A stretch of 8,148 nt of DNA from Chloroflexi bacterium RBG_16_70_13. GTDB taxonomy: Bacteria; Chloroflexota; Limnocylindria; Limnocylindrales; CSP1-4. The stretch is from positions 1 through 8,148 of the forward strand of contig MGOD01000020.1 in assembly GCA_001795245.1 (NCBI GenBank), given 5' to 3'. Positions 1 through 6,918 of this stretch are shown here, piece after piece. The notes beneath the pieces are model-generated. The model saw only the letters and a program-made list of their open reading frames with translations, ran no database searches and was not told the DNA's origin. The position numbers and the translations under genes were made by a program. Position 1 is the first letter of the stretch. The number at the start of each line of letters is the position of its first letter.

Positions 1-1364
1 CCGGTGAGGAACGGGGTCACCTCGCCGAACGCGATCCGCTGGAACATCCAGAGCAGGTAGGCGGCCCCCAGGATCATCACGAAGGCCGCGATCGCCGCCG
101 CCCAGGGGTTCGTCGCGAACGTCCCGACGAGGGTCAGGAACTCGCCGACGAAGCCGGACAGGCCAGGTAGCCCGGCCGAGGCGAAGGCGAAGAAGCCGAA
201 GATCGCCACGTACACCGGCGTCCGCGCTGCGAGGCCGCCCATCTTCGCGATCGTCCGGTCGTGGGTCCGCTCGTAGATGACACCGACGAGCAGGAACAGG
301 GCGCCGGTGATGAGGCCGTGGCTGATCATCTGGAGGATCGCCCCGGCCATCGCCTGGGGCTGGAAGACGAAGATCCCCAGGGTCACGAAGCCCATGTGGC
401 TGACCGACGAGTAGGCGACGAGCTTCTTGAGGTCGGGCTGGACGAGGGCCACGATCGCGCCGTAGATGATGGCGATGAGGCTGAGGACGATGATCGCCGG
501 CGCGAACGTGTGGGCCGCGTCGGGATAGAGCGACAGGGTCCAGCGGATGAGGCCGTAGCCGCCGAGCTTCAGGAGCACTCCGGCCAGGATCACCGAGCCC
601 GCCGTCGGCGCCTCGACGTGGGCGTCGGGCAGCCAGGTGTGGAACGGGAACATCGGGACCTTGATCGCGAAGGCCAGGAAGAAGGCCGCGAAGGCGAGGA
701 GCTGGAGGGTCGGGTCGAAGCCTGCACCTGCGGTGGCGAACTCGCGGAGGGCCTGGAAATCGAACGCCCCCTCCCAGCTCCCGCCGTGGGCGGCCTGGTA
801 GGCGAAGGCCGTGGCCAGGATCGCCACGAGCATGAGGAGCGAGCCGACGAGGGTGTAGAGGACGAACTTGATCGTGGCGTAGATCCGGTTCGCGCCGCCC
901 CAGATGCCGATGATCAGGTACATCGGGACGAGCACGATCTCCCAGAAGATGTAGAAAAGGAACGCATCGAGGGCCAGGAACACGCCGGTCATGCCGACCT
1001 CGAGGATCAGGAACGAGACCATGTATTCCTTGATCCGGGTCTGGATCGGCTTGAAGCTGGCGAGGATGCTGATCCAGCTCAGGGTCGTGGTCAGGACGAC
1101 CAGCGCCAGCGACAGCCCGTCGACGCCGAGCTTGTACTCGATCCCGAAGAGCGGGATCCAGCTGACCTCCTCGACGAACTGGAAGAGGCCGCCGCGCTCA
1201 CCCGATGACGAGAAGCCGACGACGAGCAGGAGTGAGGCCAGCCAGGCGAGGAGTGCCGCGGCCAGCGCGATCGGTCGGGCGTAGCGGGCCGGGAAGAGGG
1301 CCACGACGACGGCCCCGACGAGGGGCACGAAGGTGATGACCGAGAGGATCCCGGGTCCGGTCAT
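1..1364 (-). CDS. nuoM: NADH-quinone oxidoreductase subunit M (NuoM), 3' end cut by window edge
   Basis: This is an antiporter-like proton-pumping subunit of the complex I membrane arm. 454 codons are visible from ATG at 1364; the frame runs off the left edge. Family members are about 490-540 residues, so roughly the last transmembrane helix or two is missing. The product is hydrophobic throughout. The channel residues are present: Glu142 in FWEIVLVPMYL, Lys235 in AIKVPMFPFHTWLPDAH, Lys266 in GVLLKLGGYGL and Glu408 in GLSGFVGEFL, close to E144, K234, K265 and E407 of E. coli NuoM. The family motif around 312-325 (KKLVAYSSVSHMGF) is also there. The start lies 4 bases after the nuoL stop, with only a weak G-rich stretch upstream, so translation is probably coupled to nuoL. 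HTWLPDAHVEAPT and the nuo context argue against an Mrp antiporter subunit. Identification is secure. Confidence 0.96.
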   Translation of the reverse strand, partial: MTGPGILSVITFVPLVGAVVVALFPARYARPIALAAALLAWLASLLLVVGFSSSGERGGLFQFVEEVSWIPLFGIEYKLGVDGLSLALVVLTTTLSWISILASFKPIQTRIKEYMVSFLILEVGMTGVFLALDAFLFYIFWEIVLVPMYLIIGIWGGANRIYATIKFVLYTLVGSLLMLVAILATAFAYQAAHGGSWEGAFDFQALREFATAGAGFDPTLQLLAFAAFFLAFAIKVPMFPFHTWLPDAHVEAPTAGSVILAGVLLKLGGYGLIRWTLSLYPDAAHTFAPAIIVLSLIAIIYGAIVALVQPDLKKLVAYSSVSHMGFVTLGIFVFQPQAMAGAILQMISHGLITGALFLLVGVIYERTHDRTIAKMGGLAARTPVYVAIFGFFAFASAGLPGLSGFVGEFLTLVGTFATNPWAAAIAAFVMILGAAYLLWMFQRIAFGEVTPFLT

Positions 1365-1368
1365 CTCG

Positions 1369-3354
1369 TTACCGCCCCGCGATCATGAGGTACGAGCCGG
1401 CCATCACGAGCAGGCCCACGGCGATGCCGAGGGCGTAGTTCTGGACGTGGCCGGTCTGGACCCGGGCCAGGCCGCCGCCGCTGCGGCGGGTGACCGCGCC
1501 GATGCCGTTGACGATCCCGTCGACGACCTTGGCATCGAACCACCAGGCGAACGCCGCGACCCGGCCACCGATGACGATGAAGACGAGGTGGTTGAGGTCG
1601 TCGAACCACCACTTGTTGAGCGAGGCCCGGTAGAGGAACGGCACCCGCGCCGAGAGGGACTTCACCTGCGCCGGCTCAGCCCGCCTCCGCAACGATCCGA
1701 TCTCGACGCCGAAGAGGCGCCACGCGGCGAGCATGCCGCCGACGGCGACGGCGATGCTGACGAGGATGAGGACGCCATCGATCCCGAAGATCGCGAACTC
1801 GGCCTCATGGCGGCCCAGGATCTCGAGGCCATGCTCGTAGACCGGCTCCAGCCAGCCGGCGAGCAGCCCCGGCCCCTCCAGGCCCAGGAGGGATCCAAGC
1901 GGCGGCCCGGGCCAGGCCAGGACGAGGCCGAGCAGGAGCGAGGGGATGGCGAGGAGCCAGAGCGGGACGGTCATGACCCGGGGCGACTCGTGGACATTCG
2001 GCTCCACGGCCTTGTCCACCCGGCTCTCGCCCCAGAACGTCAGGCCGATGAGCCGGAACATGTAGAACGCGGTCATGATCGCGACGACGACGCCGATCGC
2101 CCAGACCCAGGCGAAACCGAGCTTGTAGGCCTCGCCGAGGATCTCGTCCTTCGAGAAGAACCCGGCCAGCGGCGGGATCCCGCTGATCGCCACGGCGCCG
2201 ATGAGCATCGTCCAGTAGGTGTGCGGGATCTTCTTCGCCAGGCCACCCATCTTCCGCATGTCCTGCTCCTCGTGGACGGCGTGGATGACCGAGCCGGAGC
2301 CGAGGAACAGGAGGCCCTTGAAGAAGCCGTGGGTCATGAGATGGAAGATCGCCGCCGTCCAGGCCCCCACGCCGAGCGCGGCGAACATGTAGCCCAGCTG
2401 TGACAGCGTGGAGTAGGCCAGGACGCGCTTGATGTCGGTCTGGGTCATCGCGATCGAGGCCGCCAGGATGGCCGTGAAGATGCCGATCCCGGCCACGACG
2501 ACCATCGCCTCGGGGGCGCTGGCGAAGATCGGGTTGGCCCGGGCCACGAGGTAGACCCCGGCGTTCACCATCGTCGCCGCATGGATGAGGGCGCTGACCG
2601 GGGTCGGACCCTCCATCGCGTCGGGCAGCCAGACGTGGAGGGGGAATTGGGCGCTCTTGCCCATCGCCCCGGCGAAGACCAGGAGGGCGATGACCCAGAC
2701 CGGGATCGGGAAGGCGACGAGGGTTTCGCTCGTCAGGACGTGGATCGATTCCTGGATGTTGAGGGTGCCCGTGTTCACCCAGATGGCCATGATCCCGAGG
2801 GCGAAGCCGACGTCCCCGACGCGGTTGACGAGGAACGCCTTCTTGCTCGCCAGGGCCGCCGTGTTCTTGCGAAACCAGAAGCCGATGAGCAGGTAGGAGC
2901 AGAGGCCGACGAGCTCCCAGGCGACGAAGACCGTCAGCCAGCTGTCGCCCAGCACGAGCAGCAGCATCGAGAACATGAACAGGTTGAGGTAGGCGAAGAA
3001 GCGCCAGTAGCCCGCCGGGTCGTGGGCCATGTAGCCGATCGAGTAGACGTGGACGAGCAGGCCGATCGTGGTGACGACGATGAGCAGGACGGCGGTGAGG
3101 TTGTCGACGACGAAGGCCGCCTCGACGTGGAAGTCCCCGGCCGGGATCCATTCCCATAGCCGGACGGTGTAGCTGCCTTCGGCGAAGCCGCCGGTCAGGG
3201 CGGTCGCAACGACGACCATGGCGATCGCCCACGACGCGCCGACGGCGAGGACCGGGATCCACCAGGCTCGCCGGCCGAGCCGCCGCCCGATCGCGGCGGT
3301 GATGACGAACCCGGCGAGGGGCAGCCCGGCGATGAGCGGGATGAGGGTATCCAT
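1369..3354 (-). CDS. nuoL: NADH-quinone oxidoreductase subunit L (NuoL)
   Basis: This is the distal antiporter-like subunit of the complex I membrane arm, which moves protons and carries the long lateral helix bracing the other pump subunits. It is 661 residues, at the upper end of the family range. Key residues are visible: Glu147 in VAWELVG, Lys233 in GKSAQFPLHVWLPDAMEGP, His258 in SALIHAATMVNAGVYLVAR, Lys346 in HGFFKGLLFLGSG, and Lys402/Asp403 in LAGFFSKDEIL, matching E144, K229, H254, K342 and K399/D400 of the E. coli subunit. Residues of about 525-640 form a hydrophobic helix, a charged stretch and a long segment consistent with the lateral helix. The closing transmembrane anchor follows TGHVQNYALG. 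The stop is TAA. ATG at 3354 follows the nuoK stop by 2 bases and has no strong Shine-Dalgarno, so coupled translation is likely. Nothing is truncated or missing. Confidence 0.98.
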   Translation of the reverse strand: MDTLIPLIAGLPLAGFVITAAIGRRLGRRAWWIPVLAVGASWAIAMVVVATALTGGFAEGSYTVRLWEWIPAGDFHVEAAFVVDNLTAVLLIVVTTIGLLVHVYSIGYMAHDPAGYWRFFAYLNLFMFSMLLLVLGDSWLTVFVAWELVGLCSYLLIGFWFRKNTAALASKKAFLVNRVGDVGFALGIMAIWVNTGTLNIQESIHVLTSETLVAFPIPVWVIALLVFAGAMGKSAQFPLHVWLPDAMEGPTPVSALIHAATMVNAGVYLVARANPIFASAPEAMVVVAGIGIFTAILAASIAMTQTDIKRVLAYSTLSQLGYMFAALGVGAWTAAIFHLMTHGFFKGLLFLGSGSVIHAVHEEQDMRKMGGLAKKIPHTYWTMLIGAVAISGIPPLAGFFSKDEILGEAYKLGFAWVWAIGVVVAIMTAFYMFRLIGLTFWGESRVDKAVEPNVHESPRVMTVPLWLLAIPSLLLGLVLAWPGPPLGSLLGLEGPGLLAGWLEPVYEHGLEILGRHEAEFAIFGIDGVLILVSIAVAVGGMLAAWRLFGVEIGSLRRRAEPAQVKSLSARVPFLYRASLNKWWFDDLNHLVFIVIGGRVAAFAWWFDAKVVDGIVNGIGAVTRRSGGGLARVQTGHVQNYALGIAVGLLVMAGSYLMIAGR

Positions 3355-3356
3355 TC

Positions 3357-3668
3357 TCAGCGCCGCATCGCGTCGTACTCGTCGACGAGCGGCGTCTTGC
3401 GGTTCCGGTAGATGGCGATGACGATCGCCAGGCCGACGGTCGCCTCGGCGGCGGCGACGGCCATGACCATCAAGGCGATGACCGAGCCGTCGGCCTTGAG
3501 CTCGGGGATGAACGAGCCGAAGGCGACGATCGCCAGGTTGACGGCGTTGAGCATGAGCTCGATCGACATGAGCATGCTGATCGCGTTGCGCCGGGCCAGG
3601 AAGCCGAACGTCCCGATCGCGAACAGGGCGCCAGCCAGGACCAGGTAGGCGTCGAGGGAGTCGGCCAT
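3357..3668 (-). CDS. nuoK: NADH-quinone oxidoreductase subunit K (NuoK)
   Basis: This small membrane subunit of complex I lies between NuoJ/NuoA/NuoH and the antiporter-like subunits, and its buried glutamates carry protons along the membrane arm. It is 103 residues, the usual size. It has three predicted transmembrane helices (about 8-24, 29-52 and 61-86). Glu37, in MSIELMLNAVNL, and Glu75, in AAAEATVGLAIVIA, match the essential E36 and E72 of E. coli NuoK. The C-terminus is charged (RNRKTPLVDEYDAMRR). The ATG overlaps the nuoJ stop by one base as TGATG, and AGGAG stands 8 bases upstream, so this start is well supported. Confidence 0.97.
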   Translation of the reverse strand: MADSLDAYLVLAGALFAIGTFGFLARRNAISMLMSIELMLNAVNLAIVAFGSFIPELKADGSVIALMVMAVAAAEATVGLAIVIAIYRNRKTPLVDEYDAMRR

Positions 3669-4261
3669 CAGTCGGGCTCCTGCTCGGTCTCGCGCTTGGC
3701 GATGAAGACGCCGCCGATCACCGCCGCGAGGAGGAGGACGCTGACGACCTCGAACGGCAGGACGTAGTCCCTGAACAGGACCGTGGCGAGCGCGCTCGTG
3801 GCGAGCCGGACCCGCTCCGCCGCCTCACCCCAGTCCGTGGCCGAGACGCCCAGGGCGATGAGGACCGCCAGGACGATCGCGGCGATGGCCGCCGGCACCG
3901 CCTGGGTCTGGAACACGAGGCTCGCCGGGCCGGCCTTCGACTGGGTGAGCATGATCGCGAAGAGGATGAGGACGCTGATCGCACCGATGTAGACGATCAC
4001 CTGGGCGGCGGCCACCAGTGGGGCCCCGGCCACGACGTAGATGCCGGCGAGGGCCAGGAACGAGACGATCATCGCCAGGCCGCAGCGGATGATGTCGCGC
4101 ATCGTGACGACGGCCAGCGCCGAGACGAGCATCAGTGTCGCCAGCGAGGCGAACAGGGCGTCGTCGACCGTCCCGCCACCGAGGACGTAGACGAGGAGCG
4201 CCGGCGTCGTGATGATCGCGCCGGCGATCGCGGCGGCGAGGAGGTAGAGCCAGGCGCGCAT
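3668..4261 (-). CDS. nuoJ: NADH-quinone oxidoreductase subunit J (NuoJ) with an extra N-terminal hydrophobic segment
   Basis: This complex I membrane subunit has a helix near the quinone cavity that takes part in coupling. It is 197 residues. The family core runs from about residue 36: LFASLATLMLVSALAVVTMR aligns with the usual first helix, then GLAMIVSFLALAGIYVV, and the diagnostic AAQVIVYIGAISVLILFAIM at 85-104. Two further helices lie at about 121-140 and 168-188. Ahead of the core is an additional hydrophobic stretch (residues 4-27) not found in E. coli NuoJ, which begins directly with its first core helix. It predicts six rather than five membrane spans. ATG at 4261 is the only standard start before the core, 7 bases after the upstream stop with a weak AGG, so the extension is probably real. 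It could instead act as an uncleaved targeting helix. The 3' end overlaps nuoK by one base. Confidence 0.93.
   Translation of the reverse strand: MRAWLYLLAAAIAGAIITTPALLVYVLGGGTVDDALFASLATLMLVSALAVVTMRDIIRCGLAMIVSFLALAGIYVVAGAPLVAAAQVIVYIGAISVLILFAIMLTQSKAGPASLVFQTQAVPAAIAAIVLAVLIALGVSATDWGEAAERVRLATSALATVLFRDYVLPFEVVSVLLLAAVIGGVFIAKRETEQEPD
3677..3681 (-). promoter_or_regulatory. Ribosome binding site of nuoK
   Basis: AGGAG on the minus strand lies 8 bases before the nuoK ATG, inside the last codons of nuoJ. It is the clearest Shine-Dalgarno in the window and fixes the nuoK start at the TGATG overlap. Confidence 0.75.
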
Positions 4262-4268
4262 CGGTCGC

Positions 4269-6905
4269 CTACTTCGCGTGGGCGTGGGTCCCGCCCGCGC
4301 CGCCGCTGTCGTGGCCGGCCGGCACCACGGCCGAGCCGCCGTTGCCGTTCCCCGCGGCGAGGCTCGCCGGCAGGACCGGCAGGAGCCTGCCGCGATCGAT
4401 GAACCGGCCCTCGTCCGTCGCCCGCTGGAGCCAGTCGCGCTCCTTGCGGATGTACGTCATCTCCGTCTCGCGATCGACGGCGGCGAGGGCCATGAGATCG
4501 ATCATCGGCTCGGCCCGGCTAGTGTGGCTGAGCTCGAACTCGTTGCCGTCCCGGAGGGCGTCGTAGGGGCAGGCGTCGACGCAGATGCCGCACAGGATGC
4601 AGCGACTCTCGTCGACCTCGTACTTCGTCAGGACCCGGGGCTTGGGCATGAGCGCGCCGGTCGGGCAGGTCTCGGCGCAGCGGCCGCACGACACGCACGG
4701 GGTGTCGTTGAGGCTCATGTCGAGCGGCGTGGTGACGAGGGTGTCGAAGCCGATCCGCATGAAGTCGTAGCAGGCCGCGCCGACGACCTCGGCACAGACC
4801 TGAGCGCAGCGGCCGCAGTCGATGCAGCGCGATGGCTCGCGCAGGATGAACGCGTGCGAATCGTCGCGGACGTAGTCGTGGTTGATCCCCGTAAAGCGGT
4901 TCTCGGTCACGCTCCGGTAGCCCGCCCCCCGGTGGTACTGCGGCTCGAGCGTCTGGAGGGTCGTGCCGTACTCGATCCCGAGGCGGCGGAGATCGCAGAA
5001 GCCGATCGCCTCGCAGGTGCACTGGAGGCAGCGGGTCGATTCGGCCACGATCTCGGCGGTCGAGTACGGGATCTCGTACTCGATGTAGCTGTGATTGCGC
5101 GCCTCGGCCTCGAGGGCCTTCATCCGGTAGCGCGGCTCCTTGACCTCGGCCGTGAAGGGCGTGATCGAGAGGAACTCGGGCTGCGGCTCGGCGAGCGTCT
5201 GACGGGTCCGGATCGAGGCCAGGTCGTGGCCGCGGAGGTAGGCGTCCATGGCGTAGGCCGCCCGGCGGCCCTCGGCGATGGCCTCGACGACGGTCGCGGC
5301 GCCGATCCGGACGTCGCCCGAGGCGAAGACGCCGGGCCGGCCGGTCGCGAAGGTGACGGCGTCGGCCTGGAGGCGCTTGTTGCGGGTCGCCGTGGGCCCG
5401 GTGGAGCCCGGCCCGATCCAGTCGAGCTCGGGGCCCTGGCCGATGGCCAGGAGGACCCGGTCGCAGGGGATCGTGAACTCGGTCCCGGGCGCCGGCTCGG
5501 GGCGGCGCCGGCCGGAATCGTCAGGCGCGCCGAGGGCCATCCGGATGAACTCGACGCCGCAGACCTTGCCGGTCTTCTCGTCCGTGATCACCCGGGTCGG
5601 TCCGGCCTGGAGGATGGCGGTGACGCCCTCCTCGATCGCCTCGTGGACCTCGCCCGCGGCGGGCATGTCCTTCATGTCGCGGCGGTAGACGAGGGTGACC
5701 TCCTTCGCCCCCTGGCGGACCGAGGTCCGCGAGCAGTCCATCGAGGTGAAGCCGCCGCCGATGACCACGACCCGGCTGCCGGCGTGCCCCGGGTACTCGA
5801 GGCCGAGGGTCGCCGTCCGGAGGTACTCGAGGCCGTCGATGACGCCGTCGGCGTCCTCGTTGGGGATGCCCAGCTTGTTGGTGTCGTAGCAGCCGATCGC
5901 GATGAGGACCGCGTCGAAGCCCTGGAACTGGAGGTCGTCGAGGGTGAAGTCGCGGCCGAGGGCCTGGTTGCAGACCATCTTGCCGCCGAGGCGGGTGACC
6001 GACTCGTACTCCGCCTCGAGGACCTCGACCTTGGGCAGGCGGTACTGCGGGATGCCGTAGCGGAGCATCCCACCGGGGGCCGGGTCGCGTTCGAAGACGG
6101 TGACCTCGTGGCCGGTGATGAGGAGGTAGTAGGCGGCGGCCATGCCCGCCGGCCCGGAGCCGATGACGGCCGCCTTCCGGCCGGTCTTGGCCTGGACCTC
6201 GAACGGGACCGGCGGGTCGAGGTCCTCGTCGAGCATCGCCTTGATGACCTGGTCGCCGGCGTAGCGGTGGCTGTCGCGGATGGCGATCGCCTCGTCGACC
6301 TCGTCGCGCCGGCAGTGCTCCTCGCAGGGCGCCGGGCAGACCCGTCCGAGGACCGACGGGAAGGGGATCGTGCGCTTGAAGATCCGCGTCGACTCGCGCC
6401 AGTTGCCTTCGGCGTTCTGCTTCAGGAAGCCCGGGATGTCGATATGGCTGGGGCACTTGTTCTGGCAGGGCGGGAGGCAGTAGGCGTTGTGGTCGCTGAA
6501 GATCAACTCGAGGTTCGTCCGGCGGAGGCGGCGCAACTCCTCGGTCTGGGTCTGGACCTTCATCCCCGCCTCGGCGTCCCGCGAGCAGCTGATCGGCGGG
6601 TGCTCCTCGCCCTCGACCTCGACGACGCACATCCGGCAGGCCCCGAAGCCGGGCAGCTTGGGCTCGTAGCAGAGGGTCGGGATCTCGATCCCGTTGTCGC
6701 GACAGACCTCCAGGATCGTCTGACCCTCGAAGCCCTCGATGACCCGCCCGTCGACCTCGATCCGGATGGCCGGCGTCGCCATCGGGCGCTGGGGTGCCTG
6801 GGTCGTGAGGAGGCGCTCGGCGAGCGTGTCCTCACGCGCCGTCGTCGTGTCGTACACGATCGGCGTGTCGGGCCGGGTGTCCGGGCGCGTGATCAGGTCA
6901 GCCAA
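4269..6905 (-). CDS. Fused iron-sulfur flavoprotein in the nuoG position: NuoG-type [2Fe-2S], GltD-type FAD/NAD(P)H module, NuoG/NuoI-type 4Fe-4S clusters
   Basis: This is a predicted cytoplasmic electron-input protein of the complex I peripheral arm, 878 residues. Residues 46-125 are a NuoG-type [2Fe-2S] domain (Cys79, Cys90, Cys93, Cys107). Residues 139-200 carry GltD-type cysteines (143, 147, 151, 190, 194, 198). Residues 243-560 form a GltD/NfnB-like flavoprotein: FAD loop GSGPAG (249-254), GGMLRYGIPQYRLPK (278-292), a second dinucleotide fold VVVIGGGFTSMD (379-390) with VYRRD (406-410) suggesting NADPH, and FAD motif GVFASGDV (525-532). Next come a Cys cluster (626, 629, 631, 637), a NuoG-like pair (694-704, 737-747) and a last motif (769-779) followed by NuoI-like FELSHTSR. 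The molybdopterin-type domain of normal NuoG is absent, and the tail is Gly/Asn/His-rich. The start is TTG; TGAGG 8 bases upstream favours it over ATG at 6782. The architecture is clear; the partner, substrate and reaction direction are inferred. Confidence 0.9.
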   Translation of the reverse strand: MADLITRPDTRPDTPIVYDTTTAREDTLAERLLTTQAPQRPMATPAIRIEVDGRVIEGFEGQTILEVCRDNGIEIPTLCYEPKLPGFGACRMCVVEVEGEEHPPISCSRDAEAGMKVQTQTEELRRLRRTNLELIFSDHNAYCLPPCQNKCPSHIDIPGFLKQNAEGNWRESTRIFKRTIPFPSVLGRVCPAPCEEHCRRDEVDEAIAIRDSHRYAGDQVIKAMLDEDLDPPVPFEVQAKTGRKAAVIGSGPAGMAAAYYLLITGHEVTVFERDPAPGGMLRYGIPQYRLPKVEVLEAEYESVTRLGGKMVCNQALGRDFTLDDLQFQGFDAVLIAIGCYDTNKLGIPNEDADGVIDGLEYLRTATLGLEYPGHAGSRVVVIGGGFTSMDCSRTSVRQGAKEVTLVYRRDMKDMPAAGEVHEAIEEGVTAILQAGPTRVITDEKTGKVCGVEFIRMALGAPDDSGRRRPEPAPGTEFTIPCDRVLLAIGQGPELDWIGPGSTGPTATRNKRLQADAVTFATGRPGVFASGDVRIGAATVVEAIAEGRRAAYAMDAYLRGHDLASIRTRQTLAEPQPEFLSITPFTAEVKEPRYRMKALEAEARNHSYIEYEIPYSTAEIVAESTRCLQCTCEAIGFCDLRRLGIEYGTTLQTLEPQYHRGAGYRSVTENRFTGINHDYVRDDSHAFILREPSRCIDCGRCAQVCAEVVGAACYDFMRIGFDTLVTTPLDMSLNDTPCVSCGRCAETCPTGALMPKPRVLTKYEVDESRCILCGICVDACPYDALRDGNEFELSHTSRAEPMIDLMALAAVDRETEMTYIRKERDWLQRATDEGRFIDRGRLLPVLPASLAAGNGNGGSAVVPAGHDSGGAGGTHAHAK

Positions 6906-6913
6906 GCTCGGGG

Positions 6914-6918
6914 CCTCA
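6914..6918 (-). promoter_or_regulatory. Ribosome binding site supporting the TTG start of the fused flavoprotein
   Basis: TGAGG overlaps the TGA stop of the NuoF-like gene and lies 8 bases before TTG at 6905. The alternative ATG at 6782 (residue 42) is preceded by a C-rich stretch without a purine-rich site and would leave a gap of more than 130 bases in an otherwise gapless operon. Both points favour TTG, giving a polar Thr/Asp/Pro-rich leader of about 45 residues before the [2Fe-2S] domain. Confidence 0.6.

Noticed and set aside
261..3159. Plus-strand open frames opposite nuoM and nuoL (for example 261-1208, 1333-2403, 2581-3159)
   Set aside because: They are charged, low-complexity translations typical of antisense shadows, lying over well conserved membrane subunits.
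1805..3262. 485-codon minus-strand frame inside nuoL
   Set aside because: It is an out-of-frame shadow composed largely of Arg, Pro and Gly, while the overlapping nuoL frame has all family motifs.
1..3354. NuoL/NuoM as Mrp-type antiporter or membrane hydrogenase subunits
   Set aside because: Neighbouring nuoK and nuoJ, the NuoL lateral-helix region and TGHVQNYALG ending, and the complex I order favour complex I.
4269..6905. The fusion as an assembly or frameshift artefact
   Set aside because: The frame is uninterrupted, the domain order is coherent, and linkers join domains without stops or repeats; nothing indicates a chimeric join, though reads were not available.
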